64,000 nt of DNA from TC-15 sp034437275 (GCA_034437275.1 DAOTUD010000065.1:24255-88254), one strand, 5' to 3'. Positions 1-9,403 are shown, numbered from the stretch's first letter. Made by a program: numbers and translations. The notes: generated by a model from the letters alone, not told the origin.

Positions 1-1
1 T

Positions 2-676
2 AACGACCAAATCCCCAGCCGCCTGTATACATTTGAGGGCGCAGCAGGTGATCAGGTCCAGATAGTGATGGAAGCGGTTGAAGGCTCCGATTTGGATTGC
101 TATTTGGAACTTCAAGACGAGAATGGCGTAGTAATAGATGCGAACGATGATATCGTGCCGGGCGATAACCGGAATTCGGAGATTGTTACCGAACTGCCCG
201 CCGATGGGCGCTATCTGGTGATTGTGTCGCGCTATGTCGGGCCAGATGTTGGCCTTACATCCGGTGGCTACCGGTTGACTCTGGGGCAGGGCGAAGTGCT
301 AGGCGCGGATGGTGATGGTGTGAGCGCGGCTCCAGTGTTGCTAACTTATGGAGAGACGGCAACCGGCGAGATTACGGACGATCAATACCTGACGTTCTTT
401 GTGTTTGATGGGAGCGCCGGCGATGCGGTGACGATATCCATCGAGCACCTGAGTGGGAACCTCGATTCGGTATTGTATCTGTACCAGGCGATCGACGATG
501 GGTGGATGCAGATCGCTACCAACGACGACAGCCCTACCGGGGGTACCTACGAGGCGCTGCTGAGTGATATCATTCTGCCTCAGACGGGGCGCTATCTGGT
601 AGCGGTCAGCCGCTATGGGTTGGAATTTGAAGATACATCTGGCACATTTGCAATTACGTTGACGTTGGAACCGTGA
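2..676 (+). CDS. PPC-domain repeat protein, 5' end outside the window
   Basis: The reading frame is open from base 2 (NDQIPSRLYTFEG...), so the true start lies upstream and the internal ATG at 65 is not the start. It holds two bacterial pre-peptidase C-terminal (PPC) beta-sandwich repeats. Each has the pattern ...YTFEG/VFDGSAGD, then a D-rich loop (SDLDCYLELQDENG; GNLDSVLYL), then GRYLV(I/A)VSRYV/G. PPC repeats are extracellular modules found on secreted proteases and surface proteins. No catalytic domain is visible in this fragment; one could lie upstream. The stop overlaps the GTG start of the next PPC gene by 4 bases, so the two are translationally coupled. Confidence 0.8.
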   Translation, partial: NDQIPSRLYTFEGAAGDQVQIVMEAVEGSDLDCYLELQDENGVVIDANDDIVPGDNRNSEIVTELPADGRYLVIVSRYVGPDVGLTSGGYRLTLGQGEVLGADGDGVSAAPVLLTYGETATGEITDDQYLTFFVFDGSAGDAVTISIEHLSGNLDSVLYLYQAIDDGWMQIATNDDSPTGGTYEALLSDIILPQTGRYLVAVSRYGLEFEDTSGTFAITLTLEP

Positions 677-2172
677 AAATAATCCAGGCTGCTTTCATCT
701 GGCTGCTCCGGCTTGTGCTGTGTCTGGGACTGGCCGGCAGCGCAAGCCTCGCGGCTGCCAGCCCTGGTCTCCAGGGGGGCACGCCGCTTGTTTTCGGCGA
801 GGCTGTATCCGGGACATTGGATGATGACGTGTTCCGAGAGGTATACATGTTCGTCGGTCAGGCGGATGATATTATCGCGATTCGCATGGACCGCCTCGAC
901 GGTGATCTGGACCCGTTTCTGCTGCTGACAGACGAGCAAGGCAACATTCTGGCGATCAGCGACGATAATGGAACGGGGACCGATGCGCTGATCGCGTCGA
1001 AGCGCCTGCCGCTTGATGGGCGTTACTTTGTGATCGCGACACGGTTTGGCCAAGAACAGGGCAGCACCAGCGGGCAGTATGAACTGTTGTTGGAGCATGT
1101 CGGGGCGGGGGTGTCGGAGACAACAATTTTGCGCTATGGCGAAAGCGTCATCGGGCGGGTAACGGCGGACAGGCCGTTGATGTTTTATGTCTTACGTGCC
1201 CGGCGTGGGGATGTGATCAGTGTCACGATGCGGCGTACATCGGGTGACCTGGACCCTCGTTTGGACTTAGCCACGGCTGACGGCATCGTATTGGTGTCGA
1301 ACGACGATGATCCAGCGGCGGCTGGTTCACTCGATGCCGGGATCAGAGATTATACGGTGCGTGCAACGGGCGTATACTTGATCCTCGCCACGCGGTTTGG
1401 CTACGAGGCGGGCGATACAGAAGGCAGCTATGTGTTGACCCTCACGCGGCGACCACTCGATGAACTGGGGACCAGCCCGGAGGAGGCGCGGCTGATTGAC
1501 TATGGAATGACGATTGAAGGTGTGCTGACCGATGACGTGCCCGCGCGTTACTACCGGTTTGATGGCGAACGGGGCGATGTGATCACGGTGATCATGAACG
1601 TCCAATCTGGGAACCTCGATCCGTTTGTGCAGATTGTGGATGTGAATTTGTTCGGGATGGTACAGAGTGATAGCGTAGACGCGGATCGGGATGCGCGCAT
1701 TGTGGCTTATACGCTGCCGGCAACCGGCACATACTATATCGTGGCCACGGGAGATGAGGCGGCGACCGGCTTGTTCACCCTGCAATTGACCGGGCGACCC
1801 GGCATCGTGGGCGGGCAGGCGCTCGAGATCATGTATGATGCCGCTGTGAGTGGCACGATTGACGATCAAAACAGCTTCGAGGAGTATATTTTCTTCGGGC
1901 GACAGGGCGACGTGATCCGGGTCAGTATGGAACGCGCATCTGGCGATCTGGACCCGTTGGTGACCCTGTTGGACAGCGATCGAAAGCAGGTGGCGTTTGA
2001 CGATGACAGTGGTCGCGATCAAAATGCCCTGCTGGACTCGTTCGAGCTGCCGCGCGATGGGATGTACATCTTGGTTGCGGCACGCTATGAGCGCGAGTTC
2101 GGAACAACCAGCGGTGCATATCTTTTGAGTCTGGAATTGATAGAGCCTGGAAGCGGAGCAGACGGAGGATAG
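673..2172 (+). CDS. Secreted protein made of four PPC-type repeats
   Basis: 499 residues from a GTG at 673 that overlaps the previous stop. An N-terminal signal peptide (hydrophobic WLLRLVLCLGLAGSASLAA, about residues 9-28) is followed by four PPC-like repeats at roughly 38-150, 151-265, 266-375 and 378-492. Each starts with a YGE/YDA..(V/I).G.(L/V/I)TDD element, carries a GDLDP- or GNLDP-type acidic loop, and ends in G.Y.I(V/L)A.RYG...GTTSG.Y.L.L. The acidic loops resemble calcium-binding positions in related folds, though that is inference. No peptidase domain, sortase signal or C-terminal membrane anchor is seen, so a secreted or surface binding protein is more likely than an enzyme. Confidence 0.8.
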   Translation: MKIIQAAFIWLLRLVLCLGLAGSASLAAASPGLQGGTPLVFGEAVSGTLDDDVFREVYMFVGQADDIIAIRMDRLDGDLDPFLLLTDEQGNILAISDDNGTGTDALIASKRLPLDGRYFVIATRFGQEQGSTSGQYELLLEHVGAGVSETTILRYGESVIGRVTADRPLMFYVLRARRGDVISVTMRRTSGDLDPRLDLATADGIVLVSNDDDPAAAGSLDAGIRDYTVRATGVYLILATRFGYEAGDTEGSYVLTLTRRPLDELGTSPEEARLIDYGMTIEGVLTDDVPARYYRFDGERGDVITVIMNVQSGNLDPFVQIVDVNLFGMVQSDSVDADRDARIVAYTLPATGTYYIVATGDEAATGLFTLQLTGRPGIVGGQALEIMYDAAVSGTIDDQNSFEEYIFFGRQGDVIRVSMERASGDLDPLVTLLDSDRKQVAFDDDSGRDQNALLDSFELPRDGMYILVAARYEREFGTTSGAYLLSLELIEPGSGADGG

Positions 2173-2175
2173 CGT

Positions 2176-3600
2176 TTGGACCACGCAGACAAAGAGCACA
2201 TGGCTTTGCCGCGCACGGGGCAACTGACGGACGAGTTGGTTCCCTTGTGGCGGACCTTTTTTTATGCGTTTGGGAATGCGGCTGGGTTGCTGACGTATTG
2301 GACGTTCAACTCTTTTGTGCAGTATTTCTATACGGATGTGAAGGGCCTGCCGCCCCAGTGGGTGGGATGGGGCTTGTTCGCGTTTGGGTTTTGGAACGCG
2401 GTCAACGATCCGGTGGCGGGATGGCTGTCGGATCGGACCAGCACACGCTGGGGACGCCGGCGGTTTTTTATCGGCTTGCTGGCGATACCGACTGCCATCG
2501 CGTTTGCGTTGGTGTGGCTGCCGCCGATCGATGATGATAATCCGACGGCATTGATGGTATATTTCCTGGTGATGATCAGCATTTACGATCTGCTGCAGTC
2601 GATCGTCACTTTGAACCAGGATGCGTTGTTCCCGGAGATGTACCAGGAGACGGGTAACCGGGCGACGGGGTCCAGCATCCGCCAGTTGATCGGGTTTGCG
2701 TTTGGGAACGGGCTGGCGGTGGCGGCTACGCCGCTGGTGTATGATCGTCTGGGTTGGGGAGCGTTGGCTGTGCTGTGGGGCGCGCTGGCGGTGATCATGT
2801 ATTTTGTCTCCTTGATCGGCATTCGAGAGAATCCGGTCTTTGCCCAACAGGACAATCCCAGCCTGCGCGAGCAGATCAATGTCGTGTTTTCCAACCGGAC
2901 TTTTCTCATTGTGTTGTCCATTAACTTCGCTACGCGCTTCATTCTGGCGGTGCTGCTGGCGGTGATGCCATTTTATGCCAAATACATCCTGGGGGTCGAA
3001 GGACAGGAGTTAACCCAACTGTTGGCCGCGCTGCTCGCTTCGGCGGGCATCTCGCTGCTGGTATGGCAGCATATCATCCGCATGCATGGCACGCGCCGGG
3101 CGATGATTGCCTCACTGATCGGTTCGGCGATTTGTGCGACGCCGCTGCTGGTGGTGAACAGCGTGGAGACGACCGCGCTGGCGCTTGTGGTATTGGGATT
3201 TGCAGTGGGAGGCACGGTGTTGGGGCCCGATCTACTGTTTGCCGAGGTGGTCGATGATGATTACGTGCAGACGGGGAGGCGTCGCGAGGGAATGTACCGG
3301 GGAATCCTGGGCTTCATTTTCCGGTTTCCCCCGGCAGTGGCGGTGCTTATCCTGGGGCAGGGGCTGGCGATTGCCCAATATGATTCAGATTTGGCAGCTC
3401 AGCCGGATGCCGTGTTGGCGGTCATTCGCGTGTTTGCGGCAGTGCTGCCCTTGCTGGCCGTTATCCTGGGTGTGGCGCTGCTGTTGGCCTATCCGCTGTA
3501 CGGGAAACATTTGCTGGACATCCAACAACGTGCTGCCCGATTGCGCCAGTCGGCCTATGAACAGTACGGGCAAAATGCGCCCCAGCCGTTAGACAAATAA
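2176..3600 (+). CDS. GPH-family (MelB-like) MFS sugar:cation symporter
   Basis: 474 residues. I chose the TTG at 2176 because GGAGG lies at 2164-2168, 7 bases upstream; an ATG 8 codons in is the alternative. About 12 hydrophobic segments are visible. The signature FWNAVNDPVAGWLSDRTSTR (residues about 73-92) matches the N-D-P-x3-G-x3-D motif of glycoside-pentoside-hexuronide:cation symporters, where the aspartates take part in cation coupling in MelB. The substrate cannot be read from sequence. It sits 3 bases after the PPC gene and probably shares its transcript. Confidence 0.8.
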   Translation: MDHADKEHMALPRTGQLTDELVPLWRTFFYAFGNAAGLLTYWTFNSFVQYFYTDVKGLPPQWVGWGLFAFGFWNAVNDPVAGWLSDRTSTRWGRRRFFIGLLAIPTAIAFALVWLPPIDDDNPTALMVYFLVMISIYDLLQSIVTLNQDALFPEMYQETGNRATGSSIRQLIGFAFGNGLAVAATPLVYDRLGWGALAVLWGALAVIMYFVSLIGIRENPVFAQQDNPSLREQINVVFSNRTFLIVLSINFATRFILAVLLAVMPFYAKYILGVEGQELTQLLAALLASAGISLLVWQHIIRMHGTRRAMIASLIGSAICATPLLVVNSVETTALALVVLGFAVGGTVLGPDLLFAEVVDDDYVQTGRRREGMYRGILGFIFRFPPAVAVLILGQGLAIAQYDSDLAAQPDAVLAVIRVFAAVLPLLAVILGVALLLAYPLYGKHLLDIQQRAARLRQSAYEQYGQNAPQPLDK

Positions 3601-3633
3601 AAAGGCCGGGAACAATTGAACTGGGTTCCCGGC
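3597..3633 (-). terminator. Rho-independent terminator after the PspC gene
   Basis: A 9-bp perfect stem (GCCGGGAAC at 3605-3613 with GTTCCCGGC at 3625-3633) is followed on the minus strand by CTTTTTATTT. It lies 17 bases beyond the PspC stop and directly after the convergent MFS stop, so it may also slow transcription from the plus side. Confidence 0.75.
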
Positions 3634-3649
3634 TTCGTCGTACTCAGGT

Positions 3650-3970
3650 TTATGCTTCCGGTTCTTGCGGTTCGTCTGGCGGAACCGGCACGCTCGATTT
3701 GACGACTGATTCGCTCTCAGGCGGCTGTTCCTGCTTCGCTTTGTACTCGCGCTTGGGTTTGGCCTCGGACTCAGCGCGGGGGGCTTCGGGGACAATCAAC
3801 ATCAGGATGATGTACATGGCGATGCCAGCTCCGCTGCTGAGCAGCGTCAAGGCGACGAAAACCAGGCGTACCAGGGTAGGGTCGACTTCCAGATATTCAG
3901 CAATTCCACCACACACGCCGGCGAACATCCGGTCTTGGGTGGAACGATATAGACGGCGTTCAGGACTCAC
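3650..3970 (-). CDS. PspC-domain small membrane protein
   Basis: 106 residues from GTG 3970, with GGAGGG about 7 bases upstream. The N-terminal half is a PspC domain: RLYRSTQDRMFAGVCGGIAE, then YLEVDPTLVRLVFVAL, then one membrane helix ending in IIPE-like LMLIVPEAP. The C-terminal 45 residues are charged and proline-rich with no recognisable domain. PspC is a membrane component of the phage-shock envelope-stress response in proteobacteria. Stand-alone PspC proteins without PspA/B nearby, as here, are common, and their role is less clear. Confidence 0.85.
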   Translation of the reverse strand: MSPERRLYRSTQDRMFAGVCGGIAEYLEVDPTLVRLVFVALTLLSSGAGIAMYIILMLIVPEAPRAESEAKPKREYKAKQEQPPESESVVKSSVPVPPDEPQEPEA

Positions 3971-4028
3971 AGCACTCCCTCCGTTTCTTTCGCATGTTGT
4001 CTATTTTTTTATTACGTCTATGTGTTGC

Positions 4029-4655
4029 TCAGGTTGCGGTTTTGATGTGCGCCATGCTTGTCGCGTACGCTGTGAGATGGTCGACCTGCTGCCTCAGCGA
4101 GGCAAAACGCAGCATTTCGCGAAACGGGTTATAGCTGTGGATCATCCCGAGCAGCCCGTAATTGAAGGCACGGCGGCGAATCAACAGCCGGGTGCTGCCA
4201 TCTTGTTTGCGTTCGAGCAGATAGAGCATGGTGAGGTCGTAGGTGATGCTAGGCGGTTTGGGCAGGCTGAATCCGCCAAAAAGTAGTTTGCGATTTGGCT
4301 CCAGTTCCATGATATGCAGGCCGCCATCCATCTCCATGCCGACCTCTGGATTGGGGATGTCCTGGCGCAGATAGCTCACGCTGGGGATGCCTTGATTGTC
4401 GATCAGGTCGATGCTGTAGTAGCCGGTGCGCTCGCGCCCCATCTGCGCCAGCCAGGGCCACACGGCTTCTGGTGGAGCGTCGATGTTGGCGGCGTGGGTC
4501 ATCATTTCGTTGGGCAGCGGTATGATGTCGTCACCCGGCAGACGGCGCTGTGACTCACCCAGCCGGGTGCCCCATTTTAGCAGCTGTGGCCGGAGGAAAA
4601 GGTAATACGCGGCTGTCACAGCCAGCATGAAGTTAATATTTCGTTTTGTGCTCAC
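4029..4655 (-). CDS. SRPBCC-fold protein with N-terminal membrane segment
   Basis: 208 residues from GTG 4655; GAGGAG lies 7 bases upstream. A short hydrophobic N-terminus (NFMLAVTAAYYLFL) is followed by a polyketide cyclase/START-like domain beginning AANIDAPPEAVWPWLAQMG, the usual first strand and helix of SRPBCC proteins, and continuing RTGYYSIDLID. The ligand is unknown. It is transcribed away from the AttH-like gene with a 95-base gap, and no operon partner explains its role. Confidence 0.7.
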   Translation of the reverse strand: MSTKRNINFMLAVTAAYYLFLRPQLLKWGTRLGESQRRLPGDDIIPLPNEMMTHAANIDAPPEAVWPWLAQMGRERTGYYSIDLIDNQGIPSVSYLRQDIPNPEVGMEMDGGLHIMELEPNRKLLFGGFSLPKPPSITYDLTMLYLLERKQDGSTRLLIRRRAFNYGLLGMIHSYNPFREMLRFASLRQQVDHLTAYATSMAHIKTAT

Positions 4656-4750
4656 GATAAACTCCTCAAATTTGGATTATCACGCTGCGGACTATACCGC
4701 CCCGTTTCGGAGTTAGCAAGCAAGTATGCGACTGTTGATAGGAGGGCGAT

Positions 4751-5908
4751 TTAGAAGCGGCCTCGCATAGTGTCTTGATAGCCGGTTAACTCGGCATATC
4801 CGTAGCCAGTGACATCCCCGTTGATGCGCACGGCCCCTTCCCAGTAGATGATCCCGCCCTCGGTCAACTCCTGGTCGGCCAGCAGCGGGGTCAGCGTCAG
4901 TTGAAGGGGTGACATATCGCCGGGATCGATGATGATCGTCCAGCGGGACGGGTAGGTGGTGCCGGTGTGGGGGCTGGTCCAGGTGGCGGTAGCTTCGATG
5001 GTGAAGTCCGCTGCGGTCAGTTTGTGGGTGCCGCCGTCGGCTTCGATCAGCAAACCGCCGAAAGCCGGCTCAATGTCGCCCTCCGTGAGCCGGATTTGAC
5101 CGACCATCACATCCCGCCCGTCATCCAGATGCAGGCCGAACCAATCCCAGCCCTGCGCATTCGGGCCTAGCGCACTGGTGCTGAATTCGTGGTCCATCCA
5201 GCTCAAGCCGCTGACGGTAAATTGTTGCCTGTCGATGGTGATGGTGCCCTGGGTTTCCAGCCGCGATAAGGAGTAGTAGTAGCTGGCATTACCACGTTCG
5301 CTGCTTTTGGGGCTGAGCCCCTGGTCACCTTGCAGAGCCGGTGGTTTGAGCTGGTCGAGCGAGAGATCGATGGTCATGTGTGGGGTTGCCGCCGTGATCT
5401 GGGTGGCGGTGTTGTTTAGGGCGATAACCTCCCAGTCTTCCAGCCAGACACGGTAGACCGGTTCAGCCGTAGCCCCGGCCAACCCTGCTGCACCCCGGCT
5501 GAACCGTTGGTCGTGGAAAAACTGCTGCCCGGCCACATCGGTGATCGTGAAGTGCGCCATATAGACCTGGTTGGTGCGCCATTCCGAGTTTGAATCGTCT
5601 GGGGACGGATTGATGTTGCGCCGAAAGATCGTGAACTGGTAACCGAACCGTCGCCCAGACTCGTCCGCAAGATTGCCGGTGTAGTACCACCATTCGGTTT
5701 GAAAGGCGGGGTGCGGGCCGTGATCGCCAGGGAACTGCCAATCATACGGCTCAATGGCGCGGGCATAGCCGCTCAGGGCGGTGTCGAGGATCGGCAGCAC
5801 CTCGCTGTCTGCCGTGATTGGCACGTCCTGCCTGGACGAATCGAGCCACCACACGCCGCCTAAGATAATCGCAGCGGCCAGCAAACCAAACCACACGAAT
5901 CTTGACAC
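4751..5908 (-). CDS. AttH/CrtC-family lipocalin-like exported protein
   Basis: 385 residues from GTG 5908, which overlaps the upstream TAG as TAGTG; GGGAG is 10 bases upstream. The longer open frame to 6139 is out-of-frame DUF1028 coding and is rejected. An N-terminal hydrophobic segment (FVWFGLLAAAIILGGVWWL) serves as signal or anchor. Hallmarks of the AttH / carotenoid 1,2-hydratase family are FQTEWWYYTGNL in the first half, and LSWMDHEFSTSALG with GWDWFGLHLDDGRDVMVGQIR-type residues in the second. In several bacteria this family is encoded with an FtsX-type ABC exporter (attEFGH), matching the three upstream genes. No carotenoid genes are nearby, so hydratase activity is doubtful. Confidence 0.85.
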   Translation of the reverse strand: MSRFVWFGLLAAAIILGGVWWLDSSRQDVPITADSEVLPILDTALSGYARAIEPYDWQFPGDHGPHPAFQTEWWYYTGNLADESGRRFGYQFTIFRRNINPSPDDSNSEWRTNQVYMAHFTITDVAGQQFFHDQRFSRGAAGLAGATAEPVYRVWLEDWEVIALNNTATQITAATPHMTIDLSLDQLKPPALQGDQGLSPKSSERGNASYYYSLSRLETQGTITIDRQQFTVSGLSWMDHEFSTSALGPNAQGWDWFGLHLDDGRDVMVGQIRLTEGDIEPAFGGLLIEADGGTHKLTAADFTIEATATWTSPHTGTTYPSRWTIIIDPGDMSPLQLTLTPLLADQELTEGGIIYWEGAVRINGDVTGYGYAELTGYQDTMRGRF

Positions 5909-6843
5909 TATTTCAACGCTCCCAGTAACTTGTCGGCTGTTTCCTTGCCTTCGAGCAGGCGGCAGGTCTCCAGGCGGCGGATCAGGTCGAGCCAGTGCGC
6001 GCGGCGTGGTTCGTTGGCCAACGCCGGGCGCAAAATCTCGGCGGCGGTGTCGATGTCGCCGTAATCGTCGGCCAGCGAGATCGCCTGCCAGAAGGCCAGT
6101 TCTTCCAGTTCGGGCGCTGCGGCGCGGGCTGCGGCCCACGTTTGGAGTGCATTCTCACGCTGGCCTTGCTCGAGCAGGGCGTGACCTTGTTGATCGGTCA
6201 GTTGTGCGTGCCGCAGCCGCACCAGTCGTGCCAATTCGCGGACGGGGGTGTCGTGTTCGTCCACGCGCAGATCGTAGATATTGGCCCAGTCGGGATGATC
6301 GGCATCGCCGGGCACTACGATCAACGCTGCCGACTGCTTGCCGCGAATGTCGCCATCTTCGGCCTGGGCCGCTATGAGGGCTGCCATCATGCGCTGCGCC
6401 AGATCGCCCTCGGCATCTTCATAGGCATTGCGCATAGCGGAAATCACGGTGTCGCGCGTCATCATGTTGGCCTGGACGCTGTAGCCTTCGCCGGTATGGT
6501 GCCCGTATTCAGGGATGCACCCGTCGCCGGACCAGACTCCCACTTGACCATTGGCGTCAACGATGGCAACCTGACGCCGGTGGGCGTCGTCATCGGTGGC
6601 GATCAGGGCGTCGATGGCGTGCGGTGCGTCGACACCTTCGCGCAGCATCGCCAGCGCCATCGGCCCAAAACTGACGTTGACTAACGACTGCGTGGCGACG
6701 GCTCCCACGCCCGGCAGCAGCCAGGGCACGATCCAGCCGACGCTCATCTGGTGGGTCTGGACCGCAACGCCGAACTGTCCGGATGCGGGATCGCGGGCGA
6801 CGATGCTGTACGTGCTCATTAACGCGGTGTGCTCGAATTTCAT
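5908..6843 (-). CDS. DUF1028-family protein with C-terminal helical repeat region
   Basis: 311 residues from ATG 6843. This start has AGGAG 8 bases upstream and lies one base after the permease stop. Most family members start at a methionine equivalent to the internal ATG at 6819 (MSTYSIVARD), so the extra 8 residues are unusual. Residues 9-225 carry the DUF1028 pattern: STYSIVARDPASGQFGVAVQ, GVGAVATQS, and YSVQANMMTRDTVISAM. The remainder looks like a TPR-type helical tail (LLEQGQRENALQTWAAARAA). DUF1028 function is not established; a link to Ntn-type hydrolases has been suggested from fold. Placement inside an export operon is notable. Confidence 0.8.
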   Translation of the reverse strand: MKFEHTALMSTYSIVARDPASGQFGVAVQTHQMSVGWIVPWLLPGVGAVATQSLVNVSFGPMALAMLREGVDAPHAIDALIATDDDAHRRQVAIVDANGQVGVWSGDGCIPEYGHHTGEGYSVQANMMTRDTVISAMRNAYEDAEGDLAQRMMAALIAAQAEDGDIRGKQSAALIVVPGDADHPDWANIYDLRVDEHDTPVRELARLVRLRHAQLTDQQGHALLEQGQRENALQTWAAARAAAPELEELAFWQAISLADDYGDIDTAAEILRPALANEPRRAHWLDLIRRLETCRLLEGKETADKLLGALK

Positions 6844-6844
6844 C

Positions 6845-9403
6845 TTATTCACTCCTGATAACCTGGGCGGCGGCCAGTCTGCCCAGCCGCCAGGCCGGAT
6901 AAATCCCCGCTGCCAACGCAGCAGCCAATGCAATAACAAATGCCTGGGCCAGGACCTCAGGATTCAGCGTGAGCGTCATGGACCAGCCAAACGAGCGTAC
7001 GTTGATCACTTCGATCAAGATGAGGGCCAAGATCAGGCCCACCGGCAGCGCCAGAACGCCAGCCACGATGCCCATCAGGCCGGTCTGCACGAAGGTGAAG
7101 CGGCGCAGTTGGCCCGGCGTCATGCCGTTGGCGCGCATAATGCCATATTGATGTGTATTCTCCAGTTGCAGCGCCAGCAGCGCGCTGAGGATGCCGATAA
7201 ACGCGACAATGGTCGCCAGCAGGCGCAGCGCAACGGTGATCGCAAAAGTGCGGTCGAAGACTTCCAGCGCGCTCTGGCGGAGTTCGCGGTTGCTTTGCGC
7301 TTTCAGGCCGGTGTCGACCAGGATGCCGGTTTGCAGCCTGTCGATCAGGGCGGTGATGTCTGTGCCGGCTTCAACGTCGAGAGCGATTGCCGAGATGAAG
7401 GGATCGTCATAGAACTGCCGGTAAACGTCCTGGTGCATAAATACGGTGCCCTGGTCGGTGGTGTAGTCGTAGTATACACCGACGATGGTGAAGGGGTGGG
7501 GCCCTTGATCCGTCAGTAGGGTGAGTGTGTTGTCCTCGGGCGTGATGTCGCGGCGAAAGGCGAACGGCTCACTGACGATGACATAGCCGGCCTCCAGCGC
7601 GGCCCAATGATTGTCGGTTGGCCCATTGTACCAGGCGAAACGGCGCGGACGGCGGGTGATGTTGCCGTCGGGAGCAACCACATTGACCGGCGGCAGATCA
7701 GGGTATTCCGGCGCGATGACGTTGGCGGTGCGCACGGTCGTAACGCGCGATATCGCGTCCATTGCGCCAATTTCGTCGGCTAATGCGGGCTCGATGTCGG
7801 CCCCCACATCGTAAAACGGCGAGATGAACACGTCCGCACCCAGTGTGACGTCGAGCCAATCGGCGACCGTGGTCCGGAAACTGTCGATCATGGTGCTGAT
7901 GCCCACGATCACGCTGACGGCCAGGGTGAGTGCCGCCACAGCGATTGAGGTGCGGCTCAGTGCGCGGATGATACCGCGTGCGGCCATGCGGCCCAGCACG
8001 CCAAAGAGCTGGTCGGCGAGGGGCAGCGCAGCCTGGATCAGGGCGATCAGGGCCAATGGTGTGAGCAGCGCGCTGGCGATCAGGATGGAAAACAGCGCGA
8101 TGAAGCTGATCAGAATGCTGTTGGTGGGGAAGCGCAGCAGCAGGTATCCGGTGCCGACCAGCACCAGCGCGCCAATGGTAAGGTAGGGCAGCAGCTTCCG
8201 GGTGTGCTGCTCCATGTGCGACCGACGCATCACGCCGACCGGCGCGGTGCGGGTGGCCTCGACCGAAGGGATGATTGCGGCAGTTAAACTGGCTGCGATG
8301 CCAATCCCCGCGCCCTTCAGCAGGGTGGTACTGTCAAGCGTAACGTTGTCGACAGAGACCCGGAAGTAGAGATCGTTGATCGTCTGCGAGACCAGCCGGA
8401 CGGCACCTTGCCCTAGCACCACACCCAGCCCCAGGCCGAACGCTGTGCCGATTGCGCCGAGGATGAGCGCTTCGGACAGGATTAGCGTGAAGATTTGGCG
8501 GCGTGTGGTGCCCAATGAGCGTAAAATGCCGATCACTGCGCGGCGCTGAACGACGCTGAACGTCACGGTATTGTAGATCAGGAAGACCCCTACCAGCAGC
8601 GCCAGCAGGCTCAGCGCCTGCAGGTTGAACTCGAACGCATCCGTCATCTGGCTGAGGGCGTCGCTGTTAGCGGCTGGCGTAGTGAGCGTGGCATTGGGGG
8701 GCAGCAGCGCGTCGATGGTCGCGAGCTCGTAAGCTTCCGGCAGAATGAGATCGATCCGGGTGAGTTTGCCGGGCTGCCCGACTAATTCCTGTGCGGTGGC
8801 GATATCGGCCAGCAGCAAGTTGTCGATGGCCTGCTGGCTCAGATTGTCATCGGGATAGAGCAAGCCGACCACCTGTACTGCGGCGTTGGTAGTGGTGCGC
8901 GTCTGCAGGGTGAGGGTGTCGCCGGGTGTGATGTCCAGCCGGTCCGCCAGTGCGGCGCTGATCAGGACCGTGTTGGGCTGTGCGATCATGGCAAAGAGAT
9001 TGCTGTTGTCGCTGGCGGCGTCGCTGTTCTGGGGGTTTAGGTAGCTGCGGAACGCGGCTTCGGCAAAGGGATCGACACCCAACAAGCGGAAGGAACGGTC
9101 GTCCAGATTGGACGCCTGGACGTAGGACTGCACAATCGGTGCGCTGGACTTGATGCCCTCTTCAAGGCGCAAGCGCCGGTAGAGATCGGTGGGTAGTCCT
9201 GGCGTGCCGCCTACGATCTGGTGCGTTGTGCGCCCGGTCACACTGTCGACGCTGAGCGCGAAGGCGCGGCTGGCAGAGGCGTTGGCCAGGTCAATGGCGA
9301 CCCCGACGGCTACCCCCAGGGCAACACCGACAACAAACAACAGACTCTGAAACAGACGGCGGTTGATGTAACGTCGTGTTAGTCGAACGAGTGCCGGATT
9401 CAT
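6845..9403 (-). CDS. FtsX-type ABC transporter permease (two FtsX modules)
   Basis: 852 residues; ATG 9403 overlaps the ATPase stop as ATGA. The layout is a first transmembrane helix at about 20-40, a large extracytoplasmic domain to about 255, then two blocks of helices separated by a second extracytoplasmic domain (about 520-715), and a final three-helix FtsX block. Typical FtsX text includes QRRAVIGILRSLGTTRRQIF in the first core and QLENTHQYGIMRANGMTPGQ in the second. The long fused form belongs to the AttF/AttG- or YbbP-like permeases rather than MacB. With the ATPase it forms an export or lipoprotein-handling system; the AttH-like product two genes down is the likely partner. Confidence 0.85.
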   Translation of the reverse strand: MNPALVRLTRRYINRRLFQSLLFVVGVALGVAVGVAIDLANASASRAFALSVDSVTGRTTHQIVGGTPGLPTDLYRRLRLEEGIKSSAPIVQSYVQASNLDDRSFRLLGVDPFAEAAFRSYLNPQNSDAASDNSNLFAMIAQPNTVLISAALADRLDITPGDTLTLQTRTTTNAAVQVVGLLYPDDNLSQQAIDNLLLADIATAQELVGQPGKLTRIDLILPEAYELATIDALLPPNATLTTPAANSDALSQMTDAFEFNLQALSLLALLVGVFLIYNTVTFSVVQRRAVIGILRSLGTTRRQIFTLILSEALILGAIGTAFGLGLGVVLGQGAVRLVSQTINDLYFRVSVDNVTLDSTTLLKGAGIGIAASLTAAIIPSVEATRTAPVGVMRRSHMEQHTRKLLPYLTIGALVLVGTGYLLLRFPTNSILISFIALFSILIASALLTPLALIALIQAALPLADQLFGVLGRMAARGIIRALSRTSIAVAALTLAVSVIVGISTMIDSFRTTVADWLDVTLGADVFISPFYDVGADIEPALADEIGAMDAISRVTTVRTANVIAPEYPDLPPVNVVAPDGNITRRPRRFAWYNGPTDNHWAALEAGYVIVSEPFAFRRDITPEDNTLTLLTDQGPHPFTIVGVYYDYTTDQGTVFMHQDVYRQFYDDPFISAIALDVEAGTDITALIDRLQTGILVDTGLKAQSNRELRQSALEVFDRTFAITVALRLLATIVAFIGILSALLALQLENTHQYGIMRANGMTPGQLRRFTFVQTGLMGIVAGVLALPVGLILALILIEVINVRSFGWSMTLTLNPEVLAQAFVIALAAALAAGIYPAWRLGRLAAAQVIRSE

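Noticed and set aside
1327..2847. Long open frame of 506 codons on the minus strand
   Set aside because: It runs antisense through the PPC and MFS genes and its sequence is Arg/His/Gln-rich with no domain; it is a shadow of codon bias.
5909..6139. N-terminal 77-codon extension of the AttH-like frame
   Set aside because: The extension is Arg/Pro-rich out-of-frame reading of the DUF1028 gene and has no ribosome site; GTG 5908 with GGGAG is the better start.
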